DNA from: Linanthus parryae
Taxonomy: Eukaryota > Streptophyta > Magnoliopsida > Ericales > Polemoniaceae
Length of the DNA stretch: 64,000 nt
Assembly (NCBI GenBank): GCA_023055425.1
Contig: JALGPY010000001.1
Coordinates: 144,919,368-144,983,367 of the forward strand
Direction of reading: 5' to 3'
Shown here: piece by piece, positions 10,002-21,481 of the stretch
How the letters are laid out: each line of letters opens with the position of its first letter
Numbering within the stretch: the first letter of the stretch is position 1
Program-made: the position numbers and the translations under genes
Notes under the pieces: generated by a model
What the model was told of the DNA's origin: nothing
Databases searched by the model: none
The model's input: the letters and a program-made list of their open reading frames with translations, nothing else

Positions 10002-13000
10002 TCAGGGATAGTACTTCTTAATCCAGCGCATGTTGACTGAACTCGGGGTTGAGGTTGTGCCGTGCAACCTTCGTATGCTGCAATAGCCACTGTCGAAGAC
10101 TTCTGTGACTTCGAAGGGTCCTTCCCAATTGGCTGCGAACTTTGGGTGAGTCGCTTCTCGCATGCAGTGGTCAGATGCGCGCAGGACCAAGTCTCCAACT
10201 GCGAAATCTCTTCGCTGGACCGTCTTATTGTAAGCGCGAGCAATCCTTTCTTGATATCGCTTGTTGGTCCTTTTGGCTTGTTCTCGCTTTTCCTCGAGCA
10301 AGACCAAGTCGTGATCGCGTTGATTTTCGTAGAGTGCATGGAAGGCTAGCCTTGCTGAGTTGACTCTCACCTCCGCAGGTACCACAGCTTCGGCCCCATA
10401 ACATAGTAGGAATGGCGAGGCCCCCGTGGGTGTCCTTGGAGAAGTCCGGTAGGCCCACAGAGCTATGCTTAGAGAGTCGGCCCATTTCTTGTGGTCATCT
10501 GCGACCATCTTGCTCAAAATTCTCAACAGCGTTTTGTTGGTCGCTTCGGCTTGTCCATTTCCCTTCGGGTAATAAGGGGTAGAACATATCTGCCTGATAT
10601 TGTACTCCGCTAATTTCGCAGCTACCTGGCGATTAACAAAGGGAGTACCGTTATCTGAAAGAATGGTGTTTGGGATTCCGAACCTGCATATGATGTTTTC
10701 CTGGATGAAGTTGACCACAGCTAGCGCATTTGCCGTCTTGAGTGGTACTGCCTCCACCCATTTGGTGAACAGCTCAGTTGCAGTGAGAATAAAGTGATTC
10801 CCATGTGACGTTGGTCGGATGGGACCGATGAAGTCTAGAGCCCATGTGTGAAATGGCCATGGCGTCCCTAGTGCATGTAGATCCACGGCGGGAGCGTGCA
10901 CTAGGTTTCCTTTGAATTGACACTCCTAGCAGCGTCGTACTTTGGTGCGGCAATCGACCTCCATCGTGGGCCAAAAATATCCAATTGAGAGGAGCTGCCT
11001 GCATAATTTCGCACCTCCTTGGTGTTCCACCTGATGAGAAAGGTCCATGACTTCTTGTGCTTCTCTGCCGTCTAGACATCGCAGCAAATTGCCCTCGTGA
11101 CCTCTTCGCCAAAGCAGGTTTTCCTGTACCACATATCGAGATGCTTTCCTCCTCAATTTCTCGGCTTCTTTTCTCGATTCAGGCACGATGCCCTGGGTGA
11201 GAAAATCAAAGAGTGGCTTTCTCCAATCTGTGTCATCATCAGTCAGAGCGATGAGTAAAGAATCTTTGATTAGTGTGCAACTCTCGCACTTCCCTTGTAT
11301 CAGGGCTGCGGCTGTTGACATGTCTGGCCAATGAATGCCATATCTCTGAGCCTTCCTATAGATTGACACCTCGCTTTCTCCGCAAGCATGTTGGTGAATC
11401 TTTTCTAACAGCAGATGTCCCTCTCGCTCGGAGACGCATCGCATGAGTATTCCGCCGGGACCCTTGTAATAGAGGGTGTTATCATGTATGCAGTATCCCT
11501 TGGTGAGTGCACAGCTTTCACTGCTTGTGCCTTCTGCAATAGCTTGTAAGACTGCTTTTCTCCATTCCGAATCATCCATGTGCTCGTCGTCGCTCGCGTC
11601 TTCTGCCAACGCTGACGATGTCCGCACTTCGATCGAGATCCTCGCGGGACATTTGTCTGTACTGACCTTGGAACCCAAGGTTGCCAAAGCGTCTGCATGC
11701 CTGTTGTCTGCTCGGGGCTTGTGCTCGTACCTCACATCGCAGAATTGCTGTACCAGCTTCTGTACTAGGGTGCGGTAAGACAGAAGATTAATCTCCTTCA
11801 AACCGTATTCGCCCGAGGCTTGCTTGACGATCAACTTGGAGTCTCCCATGACCGTCAGATTGCTTACTTCCAAAGCTTTTGCTGCGCGCAGTCCCGCTAT
11901 GAGGGCTTCATATTCTGCCTCGTTGTTGGTGACTGCAAAATCGAGCTTTGCGGACATCTGTATGACTTCCCCATCCGGCTTAGTCAAGACTATTCCAATG
12001 CCTCCGCCTTTTCTTGTCGACGACCCGTCGAAATGGAGCGTCCAATAAGGCACACCTATTGCATAGATTTCGGGTCCTTCGAGCTCTTCTTCGATCACGG
12101 GCTCGTGGCTGTTGTCAGGGAATTGTGCCAACAGATCCGCTACCGCCTGCGACTTGATCGCTCGCGGTCTCACGCACGTGATATCATATTGAGATATGGT
12201 CATGTACCATTTCGCCAATCTCCCGCCGGGAGTAGTGTGAGTTAGCAGATATCGTATAGGATCGCTTTTGGTGACCACTACTACTTTATGCGATGCGAAG
12301 TAGTGTTTCAATTTCTCTATTACAAAGAACAAATCAAGGCAATGACGTTCGATGTCTGTGTACCTCGATTCAGCAGGCTGCACGATGCGAGAGATGTAGT
12401 AGATAGGCCTTTCCTGACCTTCGTACTCCTGAGCCAAGAGTGCTCCTATGGATCTCCTTGTTGATGTCAGATATAGCAGAAGCGGTGATCCCAGTTGAGG
12501 TGCGATCATTATTTTTGAGGATGTCAGCAAATCCTTCAGCTTTTCGAATGCAGCTTCGTGCTCCGGAGCCCGGTTGTACACGGCGTCCTTCTTGAGAAGA
12601 GTACTAAAACAGCATGTGATTTCGGCAATTGCTGGGATGAATCTCCGCAGATAGGATAGCTTTCCTAAAAATGTCTTCAAGGCACTCTGGTTATGGGGCG
12701 GCGTCATGCCGGTTATAGCTGATACTTTCGCAGGGTCAGGCTCGATTCCTTGGCGATGAACTACGCATCCCAAGAACTTTCCTGATGTTACCCCAAATGC
12801 GCATTTCATAGGATTCATCTTTAATTGAAAGCGTCTACATCTATTGAACACCTTCCGTAGATCTGCGAGGTGATCTGCTTCGTGCTTGGATTTAACCACC
12901 AGGTCATCCACATAGAATTCCACTTCTTTATGCATCATGTCGTGGAACAGAGCCATCATGGCGCGCTGATAGGTTGCACCCGCGTTTTTGAGACCGAACG

Positions 13001-13727
13001 GCATCACTGTGTAATTGAACACCCCCACCGGAGTGATAAATGCAGTCTTCCGCGCGTCTTCGGGGTCCATCTTGATCTGGTTGTACCCGCTGAAGCCATC
13101 CATGAAACTGAACATGCGGTGGCCCGCTGTTGAATCGATAAGCAAATCGATGTTGGGCAGTGAAAAATCGTCCTTGGGGCAGAAGCGATTGAGATCTCGG
13201 AAGTCCACGCAGATGCGGAGCTGTCCGTTCTTCTTCACCACTGGCACGATGTTGGCCAGCCACGTGGGATGATGATTTGGCTCTATGAATTTGGCATCCA
13301 TGAGTTTGACAATCTCCTGCTTGATTTTCACGTTAAGCTCCGGCCTGAAGCTCCTTGTGCTCTGCTTTACCGGCTTAGACCCTGGAATGATGTCCAAGCG
13401 GTGCATAGTGATGCTTGTATCCAGTCCCGGCATCTCATCATACTCCCATGCGAACACGTCCTTGTATTCGGTTAGGAGTTGCAGCAGTCCTTGCTCCTCC
13501 TCGCTTGTGAGGTCCGCACTTAGAAAGACTGGCCTTTTCTTTTCCTCGTTCGGGCTGAGGAACACCTCCTTTAGCTCTTGATTTTGTGGTCTGGGCCTAT
13601 CTTCCATGCATTCAGGCGCTTCTTTGAGCTTCTCATCTGGAGTGCTCTGCATTGGCTCTTCTGTTAGCGCAATTTGCTCGATTTGATTGATTTGCCCAGG
13701 GATATCCCCATGCCCGTGAGAGGACAT
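10002..13727 (-). pseudogene. Tat-like Gypsy pol: RT, RNase H, archaeal-type RNase H, integrase; one nonsense codon
   Basis: Reverse transcriptase region has VDFRDLN near 13205 and the catalytic YVDD near 12908. A first RNase H follows, then a second archaeal-type RNase H with HFDGSS near 12030 and NNEAEYEAL, the signature of the Tat lineage. The integrase has an H2C2 zinc finger (HQVEHQGG...C...C) near 11030-10920 and the DDE core: WALDF (about 10835), LSDNG (about 10645) and GQAEATN (about 10550). The frame is broken by a single TAG at 10926-10928 inside the zinc finger, where copy 2 has CAG (Gln) in an otherwise matching context. The frame then continues unbroken to 10002. The ATG at 13727 is in the same frame as gag, 12 bases after gag's TGA. 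Confidence 0.9.
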
Positions 13728-13739
13728 CCCCGCGCACCT

Positions 13740-16352
13740 TCATATGCGATAGCATTTCTTCCCATTGGCGTAGAATCTCTCTATCTCCTTGCCCTCGGGG
13801 TCATGCTTTGCGATTCTCTTCAGGGTATACACATTCTTTCGATGGTATGCGATACGCGGCGCCTCTTCGCGTGTAGGCGGCTTTTCCTTGGCATCTTCCC
13901 TTGTCACCATTACTCCCGCAGGTGACTGGTCCTTGATGTCCTCCCAGAGAGGCAAAGGAGTGGGGTTGAATGGTCCCGGTGTTTGTTCGTCCGCCATCTC
14001 GGTAAACCACACTGCCTCGCTAAGATGTGCTTCGTCCAAGTTGAATGGATTCGTCGAAGCCGGTATGTCGACTATTCTGTCATTCCAGATAGCTTTCATA
14101 ACCTGGTGAGCCGTTGAAGGAACTGCGTCGAAGCGATGAATCCAGGCTCGACCTATGATCATGTGGTATGTAGTGTTCGCGTCTATGACATAGAACTTTG
14201 CTGAGCACTTGATTCTGCCAATCTGAACGCCCAGGCGGATCCATCCGATCGTCATTCTAGAGTCGCTCCCGAATCCCATCAGCGGAGATGGACGCTTGAC
14301 GATCTTGTGCTCGGGGATCCCTGCTAGCTTCAGTGTGTGTAGCGAAACGACGTTGACCGCTGCTCCTCCATCAACGAATGCTCGTTTGAACTCGACGCCG
14401 TTGATAATGGCTGTCACGTACAGAGGCCTCTGGTGGCTCGCATCTGTCTTCTTGTCGCTGGCAGAAAAGGTCATAATCTTTTCTGTAGAGCGAGACGCCT
14501 TGATGACTTTCCCGTTGGAGACTACGAGATCCTCCTTGTAGTCCTCCGCTATCCTCAAGATTGCTTTCGTCATGTCTGTCCGGCACTTCTCGGAGAAGTT
14601 CATCTCGTCGAAGAATCTGCTAAAGCCGTGCGACCCCTTCATCCGATCGGCACGTTCGTCTTCTGTGTCCATACTGTAGTCCTCGTCATTGTGGACCTCT
14701 GCGATGATGGGTAGACCATCCTCTGCGACTTCTTCCAAGTCGACAATTGAGATCATGGCAACCTCCTTGCCTTTTGATTCTTGCTCCGCGTGGGCAGGAA
14801 GCGGATTGTTGCGCACGTCCTTCCTACGATCGCTGACGATCAGCTCGCCGTTCTTCATCTTCTGGTCGAATGTAAACCTGAGCTTTTTACATTCCGCTGT
14901 GGGGTGCATGACCTTGCCGTGGTACTCGCACCACTTAGGGTCCCTCACCATCTCCTTAGAGGGTATCTTCTCGAGCGGTGGCAGGACGCCGTCCTTGCGC
15001 CACTGTCTGCAGAGGTTGCTTGCCTCCTCTACTGAGCATGGCAGAGGTGGTACATCGAAGTTCACAACCTTCGCTTGCTTCTGGGGTGAAACTGTATTGA
15101 CCTCAGCTTCGCGTCCCCTCTTGTAACTAAATCTCCCGATCTTGTAGGTGATGCCGCTCGAAGGTCGCTCCGGAGCGTTCTTCTTTTTCTGTCTCTCGAC
15201 TATAGGCTCGATGTTCTTCGTGCATTCAATTAGCTTTGAAAACGTAGGTGTTTGCAATTTAATGAGCATACCTTTGTATTCATCTCGCATGCACTGCAGG
15301 CATATCTCTACGAGCCGGCTTTCGAGCATTGGATCTTTGCACTCCAAGGATTTCGCCCTGAATTTCTTGATGAAAGTAATCCCGTCCTCCTCGCGCTTCT
15401 GATACATCCGCGAGAGATGGATCATCGTCACCTTTTCTTCCATCTGGAAGAATTTGGTGTAGAACTTCTGGACCATGTCGTCCCAAGTCTTCACGGATCC
15501 GGCTTCCAGTGTTCGGTACCACTTGTACGCTACGTTCCCTAAAGATTTTGGTAACTCTCGCATCAGCAATTTGGGATCGGCCCCGTACGGTCCAATGACA
15601 TCAATGAAACGCATGACATGCTCATGAGCGTTTCCGTTGACATCCTCGAATTTGTCCCATTTAGGAGCTTTGTACCCCGCGGGGTTAGGCATGAGATAGA
15701 TCTCTCGTGGAATGGGTGGATCGTTGTCCAGCTTCGGGATAATGGTATCCGCGAATGACTGGTGAGCCAGAATAGTGTCCATGCGCTTCTGCAGAGACGT
15801 CATGCATTCTGGAATGCTTCCCTCGGTAGTCGAAGGAGGGGTTGCCGCAGGCGGGGGCGACACATACGCCGTCGAAGGATTAGGGACATATGGACTACTC
15901 GCATTACCCCAGATCGCCGTTGGAGGAGGCAAGGGGTACTGCAAAGTCGGGTTAGACGCCAAAGCCGAGGGCTGAGGAGTGTGAGCAGTGAGAGGCAACA
16001 TCTGAGCTGTTGACCCCTGGATCGAAGGCGGCTGCGCATTCGCCGGTGGAGTCTGCAGGTTAGGGTTGGGAGGCGTGGTTGACACTCCCAGTCCCGAAGC
16101 AGGAGGGCCTCCTCCTCCTTGAGAGACGGCGGTGGCTGATGAAGGATTTGGTGCAAGGGTGCCCAGAACGGCCAAGATCCGTTCTAGCTGCGCGGATTGG
16201 GCTTTGAGAGCTTTCGCCTGACTTTGAACAGTGGCGTCCAAAGACTCTAGCGTCGGTGTCTCGCCAGGAGTGGTAGGAGTACGGCGGGTCTCCTCTCCCG
16301 AGGCGGTTTCGGTGGAAGGCGATCTGTTGCTGATATCATCCTCCTGAGACAT
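13740..16352 (-). CDS. Tat-like Gypsy gag-protease polyprotein, copy 1
   Basis: About 870 residues from the ATG at 16352, the first ATG after the primer binding site. The N-terminal 175 residues are Pro/Ser/Thr-rich with a short coiled coil. The gag domain (about residues 235-340) has YKWYRTLE and KTWDDMVQKFY. A zinc-knuckle-like CX2HX4HX4C motif (CEYH...H...C) is near residue 475. Near residue 660 is a protease-like AFVDGGAAVN motif, the usual Tat-lineage form. The frame ends with TGA at 13740-13742 and pol resumes in the same frame, so the gag-pol boundary is one in-frame stop rather than a frameshift. Copy 2 retains only the first third of gag. Confidence 0.88.
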   Translation of the reverse strand: MSQEDDISNRSPSTETASGEETRRTPTTPGETPTLESLDATVQSQAKALKAQSAQLERILAVLGTLAPNPSSATAVSQGGGGPPASGLGVSTTPPNPNLQTPPANAQPPSIQGSTAQMLPLTAHTPQPSALASNPTLQYPLPPPTAIWGNASSPYVPNPSTAYVSPPPAATPPSTTEGSIPECMTSLQKRMDTILAHQSFADTIIPKLDNDPPIPREIYLMPNPAGYKAPKWDKFEDVNGNAHEHVMRFIDVIGPYGADPKLLMRELPKSLGNVAYKWYRTLEAGSVKTWDDMVQKFYTKFFQMEEKVTMIHLSRMYQKREEDGITFIKKFRAKSLECKDPMLESRLVEICLQCMRDEYKGMLIKLQTPTFSKLIECTKNIEPIVERQKKKNAPERPSSGITYKIGRFSYKRGREAEVNTVSPQKQAKVVNFDVPPLPCSVEEASNLCRQWRKDGVLPPLEKIPSKEMVRDPKWCEYHGKVMHPTAECKKLRFTFDQKMKNGELIVSDRRKDVRNNPLPAHAEQESKGKEVAMISIVDLEEVAEDGLPIIAEVHNDEDYSMDTEDERADRMKGSHGFSRFFDEMNFSEKCRTDMTKAILRIAEDYKEDLVVSNGKVIKASRSTEKIMTFSASDKKTDASHQRPLYVTAIINGVEFKRAFVDGGAAVNVVSLHTLKLAGIPEHKIVKRPSPLMGFGSDSRMTIGWIRLGVQIGRIKCSAKFYVIDANTTYHMIIGRAWIHRFDAVPSTAHQVMKAIWNDRIVDIPASTNPFNLDEAHLSEAVWFTEMADEQTPGPFNPTPLPLWEDIKDQSPAGVMVTREDAKEKPPTREEAPRIAYHRKNVYTLKRIAKHDPEGKEIERFYANGKKCYRI

Positions 16353-16371
16353 GGTTGCTTTTGTTGGTAAG

Positions 16372-16389
16372 TTCACGTCGGGTTCACCA
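16372..16389 (-). other. Primer binding site, tRNA-Trp type, copy 1
   Basis: On the minus strand this reads TGGTGAACCCGACGTGAA, complementary to the 3' end of plant tRNA-Trp as I recall it. It begins three bases inside the LTR end and is identical to the site of copy 2. Confidence 0.75.
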
Positions 16390-16392
16390 AAA

Positions 16393-16997
16393 TGTGCACA
16401 AGAGATTCCGGCGAGGAGACCTCCGTGTACACCGTATGTAGAGGATCAGGGATCGCACAGGAAGAGTGGGGTTGTGTGTAGGGAGAGAGTAAGTCAGTAG
16501 TAATGTCTGAGAGAGAGACAGAGGTTTGGCAGAGCTTCCTTTGTATGGAAAGGGTAACGTCCTATATATAGCAGAGAACATGACCGTTGTAGTGTGGTTA
16601 ATGCGCCCATTGATGGCGGCTTAATTAGCTTAACCATAACGGCACGTTCGTCCGAGTATATAGGGACCGTTACAGCACGTTGTGCGCGAATACCGGAACC
16701 GTTACGAGGTTGACCGGGTTTGACCGGATTGACCGGGTTTATGGAGCTCGTGCCATAAATCTCTCAAAACAGTTACTAAATGTCGTGTGCGGGCTTGGCT
16801 CGCACGCGACAGGGCTTACTCTAGCCTCCAAACCACTAAGTCCCTACAAGTCCCGTGCAGTGGTATGCGAGGGCTCTGTCTCGCAGCCCCCACATGGATC
16901 AGCTCGGCTGGTGATCCAGTGTGTGTGGAGCACAATATGGTGTGCTGGATGGTTGCCACGTGGCCAAGATCTGTCACCTCAGAAAGCACTATCTACA
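16393..16997 (-). mobile_element. 5' LTR of Tat-like copy 1
   Basis: 605-bp LTR starting TGTAGATAGTGC at 16997 and ending TGTGCACA-like at 16393. It is an inverted, diverged match to the LTRs of copy 2. A TATA box (CTATATATAGG on the minus strand) lies at about 16560-16571. The outer base abuts ATGGT (16998-17002), which would be the target duplication; the other side is outside the window. Insertion was into the Copia RT frame. Confidence 0.85.
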
Positions 16998-17728
16998 ATG
17001 GTAATGTGATTACCTATAAGGGCCGATTGGTGGCTAAAGGATTCAGACAGATTCATGGTATTGACTATGATGAAACCTTTTCACCAGTCGCTATGAACAA
17101 ATCCATCCGAATCCTACTTGCAATTGCAGCATACCATGACTATGAGATTTGGCAGATGGATGTCAAAACAACATTCCTTTATGGGAATCTCCTCGAGGAC
17201 GTGTATATGATACAACCAGAGGGTTTTGAAGATCCAAAGCAAGCCAACAAAGTCTGTAAACTGCAACAATCCATTTATGGATTGAAGCAAGCTTCTAGGA
17301 GTTGGAATCGACGTTTTGATGAAGTAGTCAAAGAGTTTGGCTTCATCAGAAACGAAGATGAGTCTTGTGTCTACAAGAAGGTTAGTGGGAGCTCTGTAGC
17401 TTTTCTGGTCTTGTATGCGGATGACATACTACTCATTGGAAACGACGTTCCCATACTACAATCTGTTAAAGATTGGTTAGGGAAATGTTTCTCAATGAAG
17501 GACTTGGGGGAAGCAGCCTATATACTCGGTATAAAGATCTATAGAGATAGATCTAAGAGACTGCTAGGCCTAAGTCAAAGTACATATATTGACAAGGTGT
17601 TGAAACGGTTCAACATGCAAGATTCCAAGAAGGGATTCTTGCCCACGTCACATGGAATCACTCTTTCGAAGAGTGGTTGTCCTTCCAATGAGATTGAGAA
17701 GGAACGCAGTAGAATTTCATATGCCTCG
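16998..17728 (+). pseudogene. Copia reverse transcriptase fragment (upstream part)
   Basis: Coding fragment of a Tork/Angela-type Copia RT. Motifs include YKGRLVAKGFRQ, DETFSPVA, the IWQMDVKTTFL block, YGLKQASRSWN, the catalytic LYADDILLIGND near 17415-17450 and YILGIKIYRDRS. It is cut on the left by Tat-like copy 1 and on the right, after ISYAS, by copy 2. The reading frame resumes at 29332 with TIGSIMYA. It therefore cannot be expressed as a unit. Confidence 0.9.
17724..17728 (+). other. Target site duplication, left copy (CCTCG)
   Basis: CCTCG directly precedes the copy 2 LTR start and recurs at 29327-29331 directly after its 3' LTR. Removing one CCTCG with the element restores the Copia frame, which proves the insertion. 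Confidence 0.93.
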
Positions 17729-18356
17729 TGTAGATAGTGCTTTATGAGCTGACAGATCTTGGCCACGTGGCAATCATCCAGCACACCATATTGTGCTCCA
17801 CACACACTGGATCACCAGCCGCGCTGATCCACGTGGGGGCTGCGAGACAGGGCCCTCGCATACCACTACACGGGACTTATAGGGACTTAGTGGTTTGGAG
17901 GCTAGAGTATGTCCTGTCGCGTGCGAGCCAAGCCCGCACGCGACCTTTAGTAACTGCTTTTGAGAGATTTATGGCACGAGCTCCATAAACCCGGTCAATC
18001 CGGTCAAACTCGGTCAACCCCATAACGGTTCCGGTATTCGCGCATAACGTGCTGTAACGGTCCCTATATACGCGGACGAACGTGCCATTGCGGTTAAGCT
18101 AATTAAGCCGCCATTGATGGGCGCATTAACCACACTGCAACGGTCACATTCTCCGTTATATATAGGACGTTAACCTTTCCATACAAAAGAGAACACACCA
18201 GACATACGCGGAAGCTCTGTCAAACCCCTGTCTCTCTCTCAGACATTACTACTGCCTTACTCTCTCCCTACACACAACCCAACTCTTCCTGTGCTATTTC
18301 CGATCCTCTGCTCTCGGTGTACACAGAGTTCTCCCTGCCGGATTCTCTTGTGCACA
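17729..18356 (+). mobile_element. 5' LTR of Tat-like copy 2
   Basis: 628-bp LTR starting TGTAGATAGTGC and ending TTGTGCACA. A TATA motif (GTTATATATAGG) lies at about 18155-18167, and a second TATATA-like motif at about 18064-18071. It faces away from the copy 1 LTR, leaving a 731-bp Copia fragment between two divergent LTR promoters. Confidence 0.9.
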
Positions 18357-18359
18357 TTT

Positions 18360-18377
18360 TGGTGAACCCGACGTGAA
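18360..18377 (+). other. Primer binding site, tRNA-Trp type, copy 2
   Basis: TGGTGAACCCGACGTGAA, three bases after the LTR end, complementary to the 3' end of plant tRNA-Trp as recalled. Identical to copy 1. Confidence 0.75.
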
Positions 18378-18396
18378 CTTACCATCTCAAGCAACC

Positions 18397-18954
18397 ATGT
18401 CTCAGGAGAGGAGATCGCCTTCCACGGAGGCCGCCTCAGGAGAGGAGATTCGCCGTACTCCTACAACTACCGGTGAGGCTCCGACGCTAGAAGCCTTAGA
18501 CGCCACCATCCAGAGTCAGGCAAAGGCTCTCAAAGCTCAATCTGCGCAGCTAGAACGGATCATGGCTGTCTTGGGGACTCTTGCTCCAAACCCCGCATCA
18601 GCCACCGCCGTCTCTCAGGGAGGAGGAGTCTCCACCACTCAAGGATTGGGAGTGTCAACCACACCACCCAACCCTAATCTGAAAACTCCACCGGCGACTA
18701 CACAGCTACCCTCAATTCAGGGGTCAACAGCTCAAATGTTGCCTCTCGCTGCTCATACTCCTCAGCCTCCGGCTTTGGTACCTAACCCGGCCTCACAGTA
18801 TCCCTTGCCTCCTCCAACGGCAATCTGGGGTAACGTGAATTCGCAGTATGTCCCTAATCCTCCTGCGACATATGTGTCGTCTCTCGCATCGTGCAGCCCG
18901 CAGAATCAAGGTACACGGACATCGAACGACATTGCCTTGCTTTATTCTTCGTAA
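18397..18954 (+). pseudogene. Truncated gag of Tat-like copy 2, cut by internal deletion
   Basis: ATG at 18397 begins the same Pro/Ser/Thr-rich N-terminus as copy 1 (MSQE...). Similarity to gag stops near 18880 after TYVS. From there the bases match pol of copy 1 at the SRIVQPAESRYTD segment in another frame, so the gag frame reads out-of-frame pol until a stop at 18954. The gag domain, zinc knuckle and protease are missing. Relative to copy 1 roughly 3.4 kb has been lost. Confidence 0.85.
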
Positions 18955-21272
18955 TAGAGAAGTTGAGACACTATTTTGCTTCGCACAAAGTGGTGGTGAT
19001 CACAAAGAGCGATCCCATACGATATCTTCTGACTCACACCACTCCTGGGGGAAGATTGGCAAAGTGGTATATGACCATTTCCCAATATGACATCACATGC
19101 GTTCGGCCGCGGGCGATCAAGTCGCAGGCGGTGGCGGATTTACTAGCACAGTTCCCTGATAACAGTCATGAGCCCGTGATCGAAGAAGAGTTAGAGGGAC
19201 CTGAAATCTACGCAGTTGAGCTGCCCTATTGGACGCTCCATTTCGACGGCTCGTCAACAAGGAAAGGTGGAGGCATCGGGATAGTGTTGACCAAACCAGA
19301 TGGGGAAGTCATACAGATGTCCGCAAAGCTTGACTTCGCAGTCACCAACAACGAAGCAGAGTACGAAGCTCTCATCGCAGGACTCCGCGCGGCCAAGGCC
19401 TTGGAAGTAAGCAATTTGACGATTATGGGGGACTCCAAGATAATCGTCAAACAAGCCTCGAGCGAGTATGGTTTGAAGGAGATAAACTTATTGTCATACC
19501 GGACCTTGGTACAGGAACTGGTGCAACAGTTCTGCGACGTTAGATACGAGCACAAACCTCGAGCGGACAATAGGCATGCTGACGCTTTAGCTACCTTAGG
19601 ATCTAAGGTCAGTGTTGACAAATGTCCCGCAAGAATCTCGATTGAAGGGCGAACATCCTCGGCGTTGACAGAAGACGCGTGCGACGATGAGTGCATGGAC
19701 AATGCGGACTGGAGAAAGTCAATCTTACGGGCCATCGCAGAAGGCACGAGCAGCGAGAACTGGGCATCCACGAAGGGGTATTGCATACATGACAACACCC
19801 TTTACTACAAGGGCCCTGGCGGAATACTCATGCGATGCGTCTCCGAGCAAGAGGGACAACTGCTGTTAGAAAAGATTCACCAACATGCTTGTGGGGAAAG
19901 TGAGGTGTCAATCTACCGGAAAGCCCAGAGGTATGGCATTCATTGGCCGGACATGTCAACGGCCGCAGCATTAATTCAGGGAAAGTGCGAAAGATGCGCA
20001 CTGATCAAGGGATCTTTACTCATTGCTCTGACCGATGACGATGCGGATTGGAGGAAACCACTCTTTGATTTTCTCACCCAGGGAACTGTACCCGAGTCGA
20101 GGAAAGAAGCCGAGAAACTAAAGAGGAAAGCAGCCCGATATGTGGTGCAAGAAAATCTGCTTTGGCGAAGGGGCCACGAGGGTAACTTGCTGCGATGTCT
20201 AGACAGCAGGGAAGCACAAGAAGTGATGGACCTTTCTCATCAGGTGGAGCATCAGGGAGGTGCGAAATTATGTAGACAACTCCTCTCAATTGTATACTTC
20301 TGGCCCACTATGGAGGCCGATTGCCGTACCAAAGTAAGACGCTGCCAGGAGTGTCAATTCAAAGGTAATATGGTGCACGCGCCTGCCGTAGATCTACATG
20401 CATTGGGAACACCATGGCCGTTTCACACATGGGCCCTGGATTTCATCGGTCCCATTCGACCGACCTCGCACGGGAATCATTTCATTCTCACCGCGACCGA
20501 GTTGTTCACCAAATGGGTAGAAGCGATACCACTGAAGACAGCAAATGCGCTAGCCGTGGTCCATTTCGTCCAAGAAAACATCATATGAAGGTTCGGAATT
20601 CCCAACACCATCCTTTCGGATAATGGCACTCCTTTTGTCAATCGCCAGGTGGCTGCAAAGCTAGCACAATACAACATCAGGCAGATATGCTCCACCCCAT
20701 ACTACCCGAAGGGGAATGGGCAAGCAGAAGCAACCAACAAGACGTTGTTGAGAATTTTGAGCAAGATGGTCGCAGATGACTACAAGAAGTGGGCTGATTC
20801 TTTGAGCATAGCCCTGTGGGCTTATCGGACTTCTCCAAGGACACCCACAGGGGTCTCGCCATTCCTTTTATGCTATGGAGCTGAAGCGGTGGTACCTACG
20901 GAAGTAAAGGTTAACTCTGCAAGATTGGCGTTTCATGCATTATATGACAATCAACGCGATCATGACTTAGTCCTGCTAGAAGAAAAGCGGGAGCAAGCTA
21001 AAAGGACTAATAAACGATACCAAGAAAGGATCGCTCGTGCGTAGAACAAAACAGTCCACCGTCGAGATTTCGCAGTTGGAGATTTGGTCTTGCGCGCGTC
21101 TGACCATTGCATGCGAGAGGCAGCTCACCCAAAATTCGCGGCCAATTGGGAAGGACCTTTTGAGGTCACAGAAGTCTTTGACAGTGGCTACTGCAGCATA
21201 CGGAGGTTACATGGAACGACCTCAACCCCAAGCTCAGTAAACATGCGCTGGATTAAGAAGTATTATCCTTAA
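18880..21272 (+). pseudogene. RNase H and integrase remnant of Tat-like copy 2, two nonsense codons
   Basis: Begins inside the first RNase H (IVQPAESRYTD) directly after the deletion. It keeps the archaeal-type RNase H (HFDGSS, NNEAEYEAL), the integrase zinc finger (HQVEHQGG, CQEC) and the DDE core (WALDF, LSDNG, GQAEATN). Stops are TGA at 20586-20588, where copy 1 has TGC, and TAG at 21042-21044, where copy 1 has a Tyr codon. The last segment ends with MRWIKKYYP before the stop at 21272, as in copy 1. RT is absent. The zinc finger is intact here, unlike copy 1. Confidence 0.88.
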
Positions 21273-21481
21273 CTTCTCTCATTATATGCGTTATATCATA
21301 ACGTTTTCTTTATGCTCTGTATTGCTATGATTCACACATCTTCTCTCCCATATGAGAGAATTGTAATCTCATCTCTCCCATACGAGAGTTTTGTAATTAA
21401 AAGACTTCTCCAAAATGAGAGGAGCTTTATGCTTTTAGCTGTCTTTATCGCTCTGTTTATTTCATTATTTTTGTTAGTAAA
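21273..21481 (+). other. Spacer between integrase end and tandem array, copy 2
   Basis: Noncoding. Contains TCTCCCATATGAGAGA-type inverted motifs at 21340-21390, shared with copy 1 (9865-9935). Confidence 0.5.

Noticed and set aside
11820..12245. Long open frames on the plus strand over pol (also 14689-15126, 13285-13581)
   Set aside because: They are complementary to conserved RT, RNase H and gag coding sequence on the minus strand and have no own motifs.
16680..17009. Open frames crossing the LTR/Copia border (also 16787-17737)
   Set aside because: The upstream part is LTR sequence; only 16998-17728 is Copia coding sequence.
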